Of a stretch of DNA of 5,465 nucleotides, positions 1-5,465 are shown in pieces. The number at the start of each line of letters is the position of its first letter. Positions within the stretch are counted from its first letter, which is position 1. The position numbers and the translations under genes are program-made. The notes beneath the pieces were generated by a model that was not told where the DNA came from, did not search any database, and saw nothing but the letters and a program-made list of their open reading frames with translations. This DNA comes from Promethearchaeota archaeon (GTDB lineage: Archaea; Asgardarchaeota; Lokiarchaeia; Sigyniarchaeales; SOKP01), in the NCBI GenBank assembly GCA_030606095.1, contig JAUWHC010000215.1, forward strand, positions 1 to 5,465. The letters are read 5' to 3'.

Positions 1-863
1 CTCTTACCTTAAATGTTACCGATGTTGATATTAATACTTTACCAGATGATATAACCGTCTCTATGACAATTCAAACTCTTACTGGTGAATTAAAGTCACC
101 TATTGAATTAACTAACAATAATGATTGGACTTTTACAACAATTTTTTCGATAGGTATAAATAATCCAATAGGAAAATATCAAATTATTATCGAAGCAGAA
201 GACCAATATAATGGAACGGATTCCTGTACGGCTCCCTTATATGTTGAAAATAATGCTCCTGAAATTCATAACTATTCAGTTAACGGATTAAGTATGAATC
301 AGAGTGTTTCAGTAAATTATGGCGAAGATTTTATTTTTACTTTTAATGTTTCTGATGTGGAAAACACGATTGCTTTTATCACAGTCTCTATTTTAGATGC
401 AGATAATAATTGGTATAATATTTCAAGAGCATATTCGCCCAGCATGAATATCTTAATCAGAACGGAAGAATTAATAACGGGTGTTTGGTACGTCTATATC
501 TCTGTGACAGACATGGATGGCGCAACTACTTATTTAAATTCAGATTATGGTTTAGCTCCACAAGAAATTAGGATAATCCCTGATTTATTAACACCCATTC
601 TTCCATGGATTGCTTTTGCGATTGGTGTTCCGATTGGTATTTTGGTTGGCATTGGTTTATTGTATACAAAATTTAAGAGTAAATATATCGAATCAAAAAA
701 AGCTGCCCCAAAAAAGCCTACTTCTAAAAAAATATCGAAGAAACCTAAAACTAAACCTTCAAAAAAAGAAGTTGTAAAGGAAGAAGATGCTAAAGTTGAA
801 CCTCAAGAAACCAAAGAAATTGCTAAAGAACCTCAAAGAAAAATAAAAAGAAAATTAAAATAA
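1..863 (+). CDS. Membrane-anchored surface protein, C-terminal part (5' end outside window)
   Basis: The frame is open from the first complete codon at position 3 to TAA at 861-863, giving 286 visible residues. The first ATG at 63 falls inside a beta-sandwich repeat and is not the real start. Two tandem Ig/cadherin-like repeats cover about residues 1-86 and 87-193. Matching landmarks are LNVTDVD with FNVSDVE near the start, and GKYQIIIEAED with GVWYVYISVTD near the end. Six N-glycosylation sequons (NVT, NGT, NYS, NQS, NVS, NIS) all lie in this part. One hydrophobic helix follows at about residues 199-221, then a ~65-residue tail that is very rich in lysine, acidic-mixed in the middle and basic at the end. 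The layout predicts N-outside/C-inside topology with a cytoplasmic tail. The precise function is unknown; adhesion or envelope structure is a guess from the fold. Any signal peptide would lie upstream of the window. Confidence 0.85.
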   Translation, partial: LTLNVTDVDINTLPDDITVSMTIQTLTGELKSPIELTNNNDWTFTTIFSIGINNPIGKYQIIIEAEDQYNGTDSCTAPLYVENNAPEIHNYSVNGLSMNQSVSVNYGEDFIFTFNVSDVENTIAFITVSILDADNNWYNISRAYSPSMNILIRTEELITGVWYVYISVTDMDGATTYLNSDYGLAPQEIRIIPDLLTPILPWIAFAIGVPIGILVGIGLLYTKFKSKYIESKKAAPKKPTSKKISKKPKTKPSKKEVVKEEDAKVEPQETKEIAKEPQRKIKRKLK

Positions 864-868
864 AAGAA

Positions 869-875
869 TTTTTTT
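869..875 (+). terminator. T-tract after the surface-protein gene
   Basis: A run of seven T starts five bases after the stop codon, and a second run of six T lies at 904-909. Archaeal RNA polymerase can terminate at U-rich tracts without a hairpin. The 52-bp gap separates two convergent genes, so a terminator is expected here. I see no clear T-tract for the opposite-strand ftr gene in this gap. Confidence 0.35.
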
Positions 876-915
876 AAATTTACTTTCATAACATTATTTC
901 TAATTTTTTAGTGGT

Positions 916-1827
916 TTAAGCTAAAATATCGTATAACCGATATTGAAATTTTCCTAGCTTACCGCCATAATTTCCTGCACTAATTTTTGTAACACCCGGG
1001 ACTTGAACAGCCGCTTTAATCCCTAACTTTAAAGCTTTTTTTATAACTTCTTCATTAGCACCGTCAAGGATTACTTCGTACACATAATTATCTTTCTCTC
1101 CGAGTAAAGAATTCTCAGTTTTTGCTCTCAGAGTTGGACAAAGAGGATCGTTCGTTGAAGCATTTAAAAAACTATATTGTGATCCTACTTTTGAACCAGA
1201 CCGTGCGATCCCACCTGGAAAAGGAGCTATTATATTTTCTAAATCTTTTATTGCATCAATTGCTTTTTCTGCAGCTTCTAAGGCTGCCTCTTGAGTTTCA
1301 CCATAAATTAAGAAATTTCCTCCCGCGATTCCTTTTCCAACTTTGAATGTGCTTTGAACGATAAATTCACCGTCCATAACGGGAATTTTCCACGCTTCAA
1401 AAGGATAGACTCCTTCTATTTTTTCTTCAAATTTATCACCGAAAAATTTTAACTTATATCCTGTTTTTATTTCAAATTCTTTCTCTGGAACAAGAGAGAC
1501 ATTTATTGCGTCAAAACAAGCTGTTGTTGGACACGTTAATACACATTGACCAATCCTATTCAATAAAACACTATCCATTTTATCTTTCTTAGTCTTAAAA
1601 AACATCAATACAACTCCAGGTCGGTTATCGGGGGTTTTTTCAGCAGAAACAAATACATCTATACCGGCTTCTGAATCGCAGTGGATTGTTGAAGTCCCAT
1701 AACCAGTTGCGATTTGACCAACAATTTTCGCCCATTTCTCATTTATTGTAGTTACTAAAATTCTAGTAAAAACAGCTCCAAAAGCTTCGCAGAAAGTGTC
1801 CTGAATTTCTACTCCATTTATATCCAT
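916..1827 (-). CDS. ftr: Formylmethanofuran:tetrahydromethanopterin N-formyltransferase
   Basis: The enzyme transfers the formyl group between formylmethanofuran and N5-formyl-H4MPT (EC 2.3.1.101), the second step of the archaeal methyl branch of Wood-Ljungdahl. It is cytosolic, and characterised members are homo-oligomers. The protein from ATG 1827 is 303 residues, close to the usual ~297. It matches the family end to end: MDINGVEIQDTF at the N-terminus, RIGQCVLTCPTT at 91-102, GIAGGNF at 166-172, PFPGGIARSGSK at 202-213 and ISAGNYGGKLGK at 282-293. The frame extends upstream to a TTG at 1893, but the probable TATA box at 1897-1904 puts transcription start near 1874, downstream of that TTG. 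ATG 1839 is possible and would add four residues. ATG 1827 fits the family start (MEINGVEI in Methanopyrus, from memory). No Shine-Dalgarno sequence is evident. The gene diverges from mtd. No residue appears missing, so an active enzyme is expected. Confidence 0.96.
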   Translation of the reverse strand: MDINGVEIQDTFCEAFGAVFTRILVTTINEKWAKIVGQIATGYGTSTIHCDSEAGIDVFVSAEKTPDNRPGVVLMFFKTKKDKMDSVLLNRIGQCVLTCPTTACFDAINVSLVPEKEFEIKTGYKLKFFGDKFEEKIEGVYPFEAWKIPVMDGEFIVQSTFKVGKGIAGGNFLIYGETQEAALEAAEKAIDAIKDLENIIAPFPGGIARSGSKVGSQYSFLNASTNDPLCPTLRAKTENSLLGEKDNYVYEVILDGANEEVIKKALKLGIKAAVQVPGVTKISAGNYGGKLGKFQYRLYDILA

Positions 1828-1896
1828 TTTTTTCAACATTTCTATTTTGTAATTTAAATCCAAATTTTTATTATAAATTTTAATAGAGCGCAATAA

Positions 1897-1911
1897 TATA
1901 TAAAATTTTTA
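1897..1911 (-). promoter_or_regulatory. Probable ftr promoter (BRE + TATA box)
   Basis: On the minus strand the stretch reads TAAAAATTTTATATA: an A-rich BRE-like part followed by TTTATATA (1904 to 1897), a good archaeal TATA box. With the usual ~25-base spacing, transcription would start near 1874, giving a leader of about 47 bases to ATG 1827. The start site is inferred from spacing only. Confidence 0.55.
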
Positions 1912-1933
1912 AGAAAAAAAGCTAAAAATTTTA
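1901..1933. repeat. 11-bp inverted repeat between the ftr and mtd promoters
   Basis: TAAAATTTTTA at 1901-1911 is the exact reverse complement of TAAAAATTTTA at 1923-1933, with an 11-bp spacer that contains seven consecutive A. Each arm covers the BRE/TATA-proximal part of one of two divergent promoters, and arm centres are 22 bp apart, about two helical turns. It may simply be two similar core promoters back to back, or a two-fold operator. The low complexity of the arms means chance is not excluded. Confidence 0.6.
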
Positions 1934-1940
1934 ATTAATT
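1923..1940 (+). promoter_or_regulatory. Probable mtd promoter (BRE + TATA-like box)
   Basis: The stretch has the same TAAAAATTTTA element as the ftr promoter, followed by ATTAATT, giving a TATA-like TTTAATTAA at 1930-1938. Transcription would start near 1960, leaving a leader of about 43 bases before ATG 2003. The surroundings are very AT-rich, so the exact box is uncertain. Confidence 0.4.
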
Positions 1941-2002
1941 ATCAATTTAAGAAATTCATACTAGAATCTTTTTGATTTTCAATAAAGTTAAAGTTGTCAA
2001 AA

Positions 2003-2842
2003 ATGAGTGAAGAAAAAGTTTTAAAAATTGGGATACTAAAGAACGGGACAATTGGGTCCTCGTTATTACTTGCTTTTTTATTGGACGAAAGGGCAGAATC
2101 TAAGAATATAATTGTGCGAGAAGTTACTTCGGGAGCGAAGATGAACCCTCCAGAGGAATGCGTAGAAACTATGAAAAAATTACTGGAATTTGAACCACAA
2201 TTAATCCTAATGTCCAGCCCAAACGCGGCATTAAAGGGACCGAAAGCAGCAAGAGAATTAGCCGGAAATATTCCTACGATCGTAATCTCTGATGCTCCAG
2301 CAAAAAAGGCCATCGAAGAATTTAAGGAAAAAAAAATGGGATATATTATCGTAGGCTGTGATTCTATGATAGGAGCAAGACGTCCATTTCTAGACACTAT
2401 TGAGATGAGTTATTTCAATTCAGATCTATTAAAAGTTCTTGCGATTACTGGTGCTTTCAATATAATAACTAACGAATTAAATAAAGTCGTAATGGATATG
2501 TTAGAAGGGAAGGCACCTTCTTTACCTCAGATTGAAATTAATGCCACTAACGCTACAGAGGCAGCAGGCTTTTCAAACCCTTACGCCCAAGCTAAAGCTA
2601 TTGCAGCTTTCGAATTAGCAGCTTCAGTTTCTAAGATTACGGGAAGAGCGTGCTTTGTCTTAAAAGATAGAGCCGATTATATGCCTTTATTGGCTGCGTC
2701 TCACGAAATGATGAAAACTGCTGCTGAATTATGCACACAAGCTAGAGAAATAGAAAAATCTAACGATACAGTTTTGAGAACGCCTCATCATGCTAAGCAA
2801 CATCTTTTAACCAAGAGAAAACTACACGAAAAAGAAGCTTAA
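2003..2842 (+). CDS. mtd: F420-dependent methylenetetrahydromethanopterin dehydrogenase
   Basis: Mtd reversibly reduces methenyl-H4MPT to methylene-H4MPT with reduced coenzyme F420 (EC 1.5.98.1), two steps after Ftr in the H4MPT pathway. It acts in the cytosol, and studied members are hexamers. The 279-residue product matches the family's usual length (~276) and is collinear with it: N-terminal KIGILKNGTIG at 8-18, GAKMNP at 44-49, SSPNAALKGPKAARE at 71-85, MIGARRPFLD at 122-131, EAAGFSNPYAQAKA at 186-199 and REIEKSNDTVLRTPH at 248-262. The frame can begin at TTG 1994, but ATG 2003 is preferred because the family starts a few residues before the KIGI strand. No clear Shine-Dalgarno sequence precedes either start. 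The gene diverges from ftr across 175 bp. Its presence implies that the organism makes or imports F420. Confidence 0.96.
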   Translation: MSEEKVLKIGILKNGTIGSSLLLAFLLDERAESKNIIVREVTSGAKMNPPEECVETMKKLLEFEPQLILMSSPNAALKGPKAARELAGNIPTIVISDAPAKKAIEEFKEKKMGYIIVGCDSMIGARRPFLDTIEMSYFNSDLLKVLAITGAFNIITNELNKVVMDMLEGKAPSLPQIEINATNATEAAGFSNPYAQAKAIAAFELAASVSKITGRACFVLKDRADYMPLLAASHEMMKTAAELCTQAREIEKSNDTVLRTPHHAKQHLLTKRKLHEKEA

Positions 2843-2857
2843 TTATTATTAAAATAT

Positions 2858-2887
2858 ATTTTTTAAAAAATTCTTATTTTTTTAATT
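2858..2887 (+). terminator. U-rich terminator after mtd
   Basis: An A/T palindrome, ATTTTTTAAAAAAT, at 2858-2871 is followed by TTCTTATTTTTTT, starting 16 bases after the mtd stop codon. Runs of T on the transcribed strand are the main termination signal in archaea, and the next gene is convergent. Confidence 0.45.
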
Positions 2888-2911
2888 TAATTTCTAAAAA
2901 TAGGCAATAAT

Positions 2912-2959
2912 ACTAAAAAAATTAAGGGAATCCTCTTAAAACAATTTTTGGATTCCCTT
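2912..2959 (-). terminator. Hairpin plus T-tract terminator of the small gene
   Basis: AAGGGAATCC at 2924-2933 pairs perfectly with GGATTCCCTT at 2950-2959 across a 16-base loop. Read on the minus strand, the stem is followed at once by AATTTTTTT, the classical intrinsic-terminator layout. The upstream arm encodes Lys-Gly-Ile near the end of the small protein, the stop codon lies in the loop, and the other arm lies beyond it. The plus-strand side has no matching T-tract, so the signal points at the small gene rather than at mtd. Confidence 0.6.
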
Positions 2960-3187
2960 TATTTCAGATTTTAATAAATATATTAAGGTTTCTATATATT
3001 GTCTATTAAATGAGTCTTTCTCACGAATAGCATTATACGCATTTAAATATTCATTTAATTGTGTTTCTTTTTCAATTATCTCCGCTTCAAAGTAACCTCG
3101 AGCAAATTCAGATATAAATTCACTTTTAGAAGATAGAACGATTTTTTCTCCAAAACTATTAACTTCATTAACCAAACTTATCACCAT
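2936..3187 (-). CDS. Small helical protein of unknown function (83 aa)
   Basis: I do not recognise a family. The product has no proline, cysteine, tryptophan or histidine. A short beta-prone start (residues 1-19) is followed by two likely amphipathic helices, about residues 21-56 and 60-82, rich in Glu, Lys, Ile, Leu and Tyr; a helical hairpin or short coiled coil is the simplest reading. There is no signal peptide or membrane segment, so it is probably cytosolic. The start is set by AAAAGGTG at 3201-3194, six bases before ATG 3187; the upstream in-frame GTG at 3196 is part of that ribosome binding site. A terminator hairpin overlaps the stop codon. Binding site, length, composition and terminator together argue that it is a real gene. 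It lies 153 bp downstream of the Cdc48 gene on the same strand and could be read with it or from its own promoter. Confidence 0.75.
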   Translation of the reverse strand: MVISLVNEVNSFGEKIVLSSKSEFISEFARGYFEAEIIEKETQLNEYLNAYNAIREKDSFNRQYIETLIYLLKSEIKGIQKLF

Positions 3188-3193
3188 TAAATA

Positions 3194-3201
3194 CACCTTT
3201 T
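3194..3201 (-). promoter_or_regulatory. Shine-Dalgarno sequence that fixes the small gene's start
   Basis: AAAAGGTG on the minus strand complements the 16S rRNA 3' end (AGGTG core) and sits six bases before ATG 3187. It overlaps the alternative GTG start at 3196, which rules that start out. It is the only strong ribosome binding site seen before a gene start in this window; ftr and mtd lack one. Confidence 0.75.
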
Positions 3202-3252
3202 AATTTTTATTTAATTTTTTTATAACTTCTAATTAAATACTCTTAAGCGATA

Positions 3253-3263
3253 AATTTAAATAA
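3253..3263 (-). promoter_or_regulatory. Possible TATA box for the small gene
   Basis: The minus strand reads TTATTTAAATT here, about 65-75 bases before ATG 3187. Transcription would start near 3230 with a leader of roughly 44 bases, similar to the leaders inferred for ftr and mtd. A second candidate, GTTATAAAA around 3218-3226, is too close to the start codon to leave a normal leader. The whole gap is AT-rich, so this is weak. Confidence 0.25.
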
Positions 3264-3264
3264 T

Positions 3265-3295
3265 TTGATAAGAAAAATTTTTGATAAATTGATAA
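3265..3295. repeat. Three TTGATAA heptamers upstream of the small gene
   Basis: Exact TTGATAA copies begin at 3265, 3281 and 3289 (steps of 16 and 8 bp), and a further GATAA lies at 3249-3253. They sit just upstream of the possible small-gene promoter and after the end of the Cdc48 gene. They could be regulator sites or chance in AT-rich DNA. Confidence 0.3.
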
Positions 3296-3340
3296 TTTTA
3301 TTTTTCAAAAAATTTCGTTGACAAATTTAATTAATTTTTT

Positions 3341-5465
3341 TTATCTGTAAATATCTTCGACAGTTTCTTTAATAATATCTTTATAAGCCATTTTAGCTTT
3401 ATTAGCGCCTAATTGTACTTTTTCTATTGCTTTTTCAAAATCAGCTTGAGAAATCCTAACCTTTTTATATGAATCAGGATTTTGAGTATCTATATTTTCG
3501 TCAATAACACCTCTGCGAATGGCCAAAAGTGTAGCTTCTTCGCAGATTGCTTTTATATCCGCTCCTGTATTTCCTTCTAACCTTTCTGCTAGTTTTTCAA
3601 TATCAATATTATTATCTATAGGACGATTAGCAAGGTGAATTCTAAATATCTTAATTCGAGAGGTTTTATTTGGTAATGGAACTTCTATATGCCTTCCGAA
3701 TCTTCCTGAACGAAGAATGGCAGGATCGAGAATATCGGGTCTATTTGTAGCCGCTATTAAAATGACATCTTTTAATTCTTCTAAACCATCCATTTCTGTT
3801 AAAAATTGCGCTACAACTTGTTCAATAACCCTTGAACTTGAAGATGCAGATCTTCTTGCTGCGATAGCATCAATTTCGTCAAAAAATATAATACAAGGAG
3901 CAGCCGCTCTCGCTTTTCGAAATACCTCTCTTACAGCTTTAGCACTTTCACCAACCCATTTTGATAGAAATTCAGGACCCTTTACTGAAATAAAATTTAC
4001 TTCAGTTTCATGGGCAAGTGCCTTAGCCATTAATGTCTTACCCGTCCCAGGAAGACCAAATATTAAAATTCCATTAGGGGGTCTTGATTTCATATGCTTA
4101 TAGAATCCCGAGTACTTAAATGGCCATTCAACAATTTCTCTTAATTGTTGCTTTGCGTCTTCTAATCCGCCAATATCTTCCCAAGTTTCAGTTGGTTGCG
4201 TAACAAATACTTCTCTTAATGCAGATGGCTCAATACTATTTAACGCTGTAATGAAATGTGTCATTTTGATTATTAATTTGTTTAAAACTTCTTCCGGTAT
4301 AGGTTTATCTAAGTCAATATTAGGTATTATCTCCCTAATCGCAAGCATAGCTGCCTCTTTGCATAAAGCTTTTATGTCTGCACCGACAAAACCATGTGTT
4401 TTTTCAGCAATAAGATTTAGATCAATATCCTCATTTAAAGGCATTCCTCGAGTATGGATCAATAAAACTTCATAGCGACCTTTAGTATCAGGTACTTTAA
4501 TTTCAATTTCTCTATCAAAACGCCCTGGTCTTCTCAGTGCTATATCAATACTATTTACTTTATTCGTTGCACCAATAACTATGACTTCTCCTCTCCCTTC
4601 TAAACCATCCATAAGAGATAAAAGTTGAGCCACAACTCTTGATTCTACCTGACCTTTATTTTCGTCCCTTTTATGAGCAATTGAATCTAATTCATCGAGA
4701 AAAATAATAGAGGGGGCGTTATTTTTTGCATCTTCAAATTTTTTTCGAAGATTTTCTTCACTTTGACCAAAAAATTTACTCATTATTTCAGGACCACTAA
4801 TATTTATAAAATAGGCGTCAGTCTCATAAGCTACTGCTTTTGCTAGTAAAGTTTTACCTGTACCTGGAGCCCCATGAAGTAGAACTCCTTTTGGAGGCTC
4901 AATTCCAATTCTTTCAAAAAGTTCAGGATGTCTTATAGGTAGTTCAATCATTTCTCTAATCTTTTGAATCGAATCCTCTAAACCCCCTATATCTTCGTAT
5001 GTTATTTCTCCCTGAATTTTTTGTAATCTTTGTTCTAAATCACTTATTCCTTCATATGCTATTTCTTTTTTTTTTATTTCGTTAATTTCTTGAGTTGATT
5101 TTTCGCTAAATAATATTTTTGTATCAAGTCGAATTTTAACCGCTTCAGAATTAGGTGTGTAATCAACGACTACAAGGTCAATTCTGCGTGCCATAGCGTA
5201 GAAGCTTAAGCTATCTCCTTTTGTTATTGTCCTATTCTCTAATTTTCTAGCTAAGGCCTGAGGATCTCGCGGGATTAATGAATTATCTAACCCCGTAAAG
5301 GTTATTGTATTGGCAATATCTACGCTAATTTTTTTAATTTCAACAAGGTCATCAATTGAGGCTCCTAAATTTCGTCTTAGGGAGGGATCCATACGAATAA
5401 TCTTTTTTCCTTTATCTTCATTTTTTCCTGTTGATAAAGAAGCAACAGTTTTTTTATTTACTACA
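3341..5465 (-). CDS. cdc48: Cdc48/VCP (VAT)-family AAA+ ATPase, 5' end outside window
   Basis: This is a double-ring ATP-driven protein unfoldase/segregase of the cytosol. The frame is open to the right edge; the Met codon at 5392 is internal, because the 24 codons before it match the first half of the family's N domain (TVA...NEDKGKKIIR). About 40-45 residues are missing. Numbering from Met 5392: remaining N domain 1-~95; linker 96-128; D1 with Walker A GAPGTGKT 174-181, pore loop KFFG 206-209, Walker B FLDE 231-234, sensor Asn277 and Arg fingers R288/R291; D2 with Walker A GLPGTGKT 446-453, pore loop KWVG 478-481, Walker B FFDE 503-506, sensor Asn550 and Arg fingers R561/R564. Both ATPase sites look intact. 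The protein ends in Ile-Tyr-Arg, an HbYX-type tail. Oddities are a 19-residue duplication before D1 and Gly566 in place of the usual SRH Asp. It may be one of several Cdc48 paralogues. Confidence 0.95.
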   Translation of the reverse strand, partial: VVNKKTVASLSTGKNEDKGKKIIRMDPSLRRNLGASIDDLVEIKKISVDIANTITFTGLDNSLIPRDPQALARKLENRTITKGDSLSFYAMARRIDLVVVDYTPNSEAVKIRLDTKILFSEKSTQEINEIKKKEIAYEGISDLEQRLQKIQGEITYEDIGGLEDSIQKIREMIELPIRHPELFERIGIEPPKGVLLHGAPGTGKTLLAKAVAYETDAYFINISGPEIMSKFFGQSEENLRKKFEDAKNNAPSIIFLDELDSIAHKRDENKGQVESRVVAQLLSLMDGLEGRGEVIVIGATNKVNSIDIALRRPGRFDREIEIKVPDTKGRYEVLLIHTRGMPLNEDIDLNLIAEKTHGFVGADIKALCKEAAMLAIREIIPNIDLDKPIPEEVLNKLIIKMTHFITALNSIEPSALREVFVTQPTETWEDIGGLEDAKQQLREIVEWPFKYSGFYKHMKSRPPNGILIFGLPGTGKTLMAKALAHETEVNFISVKGPEFLSKWVGESAKAVREVFRKARAAAPCIIFFDEIDAIAARRSASSSSRVIEQVVAQFLTEMDGLEELKDVILIAATNRPDILDPAILRSGRFGRHIEVPLPNKTSRIKIFRIHLANRPIDNNIDIEKLAERLEGNTGADIKAICEEATLLAIRRGVIDENIDTQNPDSYKKVRISQADFEKAIEKVQLGANKAKMAYKDIIKETVEDIYR
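4952..5065 (-). repeat. Tandem 57-bp duplication in the N-D1 linker of Cdc48
   Basis: The encoded residues 110-128 (EIAYEGISDLEQRLQKIQG) and 129-147 (EITYEDIGGLEDSIQKIRE) are directly adjacent, equal in length and identical at 10 of 19 positions. By hand count 38 of 57 bases match. The second copy is the normal entry segment of D1; the first is extra relative to VAT as I recall it and has lost the conserved DIGG. Confidence 0.6.

Noticed and set aside
63..65. ATG at 63 as the start of the surface protein
   Set aside because: The frame is open to the window edge and the upstream codons complete the beta-strand pattern of the first repeat (LNVTDVD matching FNVSDVE).
1122..1346. 74-residue plus-strand open frame inside ftr
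   Set aside because: It is a leucine-rich shadow opposite conserved Ftr sequence with no initiation signals.
1942..2397. 151-residue open frame on the minus strand over the first half of mtd
   Set aside because: It is antisense to a strongly conserved enzyme, looks like no known protein, and its composition follows the complement of mtd codons.
3272..3316. Terminator after the Cdc48 gene
   Set aside because: Minus-strand T runs exist (about 3307-3312 and 3273-3277) but there is no real hairpin, and such runs are common in this spacer, so I could not support a specific site.
3717..4475. Two plus-strand open frames (128 and 74 residues) inside the Cdc48 gene
   Set aside because: They lie opposite conserved AAA+ motifs, have no ribosome binding site or promoter, and are explained by the codon pattern of the real gene.
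5390..5392. ATG at 5392 as the start of Cdc48
   Set aside because: It would cut the N domain in half; upstream codons in frame match the family N domain and run off the window.
3341..5465. Intein, frameshift or loss of an ATPase site in the Cdc48 gene
   Set aside because: Both Walker A and B motifs, sensor Asn residues and arginine fingers are present in one uninterrupted frame with normal spacing.

Overview
The window is 5.5 kb of AT-rich archaeal DNA with five protein genes, two of them cut by the window edges. No RNA gene, mobile element or CRISPR array is visible. The gene set is tetrahydromethanopterin (H4MPT) C1 enzymes, a VAT-type Cdc48 ATPase, and a surface protein with Ig/cadherin-like repeats, one C-terminal membrane helix and a lysine-rich tail. 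Together with the low G+C this suggests an archaeon of Lokiarchaeia/Asgard type. That placement is inference: the C1 enzymes and Cdc48 also occur in methanogens and other archaea, so only 'archaeon' is firm.

Layout from left to right. Positions 1-863 (+) hold the C-terminal part of a membrane-anchored surface protein whose beginning lies outside the window. Positions 916-1827 (-) encode Ftr, formylmethanofuran:H4MPT formyltransferase. Positions 2003-2842 (+) encode Mtd, the F420-dependent methylene-H4MPT dehydrogenase. These two genes diverge from a 175-bp control region with mirror-image BRE/TATA-like elements in an 11-11-11 bp inverted repeat. Positions 2936-3187 (-) encode an unrecognised 83-residue helical protein with a clear Shine-Dalgarno sequence and a hairpin-plus-T-tract terminator over its stop codon. 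Positions 3341-5465 (-) encode most of a Cdc48/VCP AAA+ ATPase, whose first ~40-45 residues lie beyond the right edge.

Ftr and Mtd belong to the same pathway, the archaeal methyl branch of Wood-Ljungdahl. Ftr makes formyl-H4MPT. Mch, not present here, cyclises it, and Mtd then reduces methenyl- to methylene-H4MPT with F420H2, or runs in reverse. Their shared promoter region offers a simple route to co-expression. The Cdc48 homologue has two intact ATPase sites, an aromatic pore loop in D1 and a C-terminal Ile-Tyr-Arg (HbYX-type) end, so it is probably a protein unfoldase able to dock on the 20S proteasome. It has no visible functional link to the C1 genes.

I see no clear new multi-gene system. 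The points most worth a second look are the symmetric divergent promoter, a 19-residue tandem duplication in the N-D1 linker of Cdc48, its altered D2 SRH motif, and the small protein.
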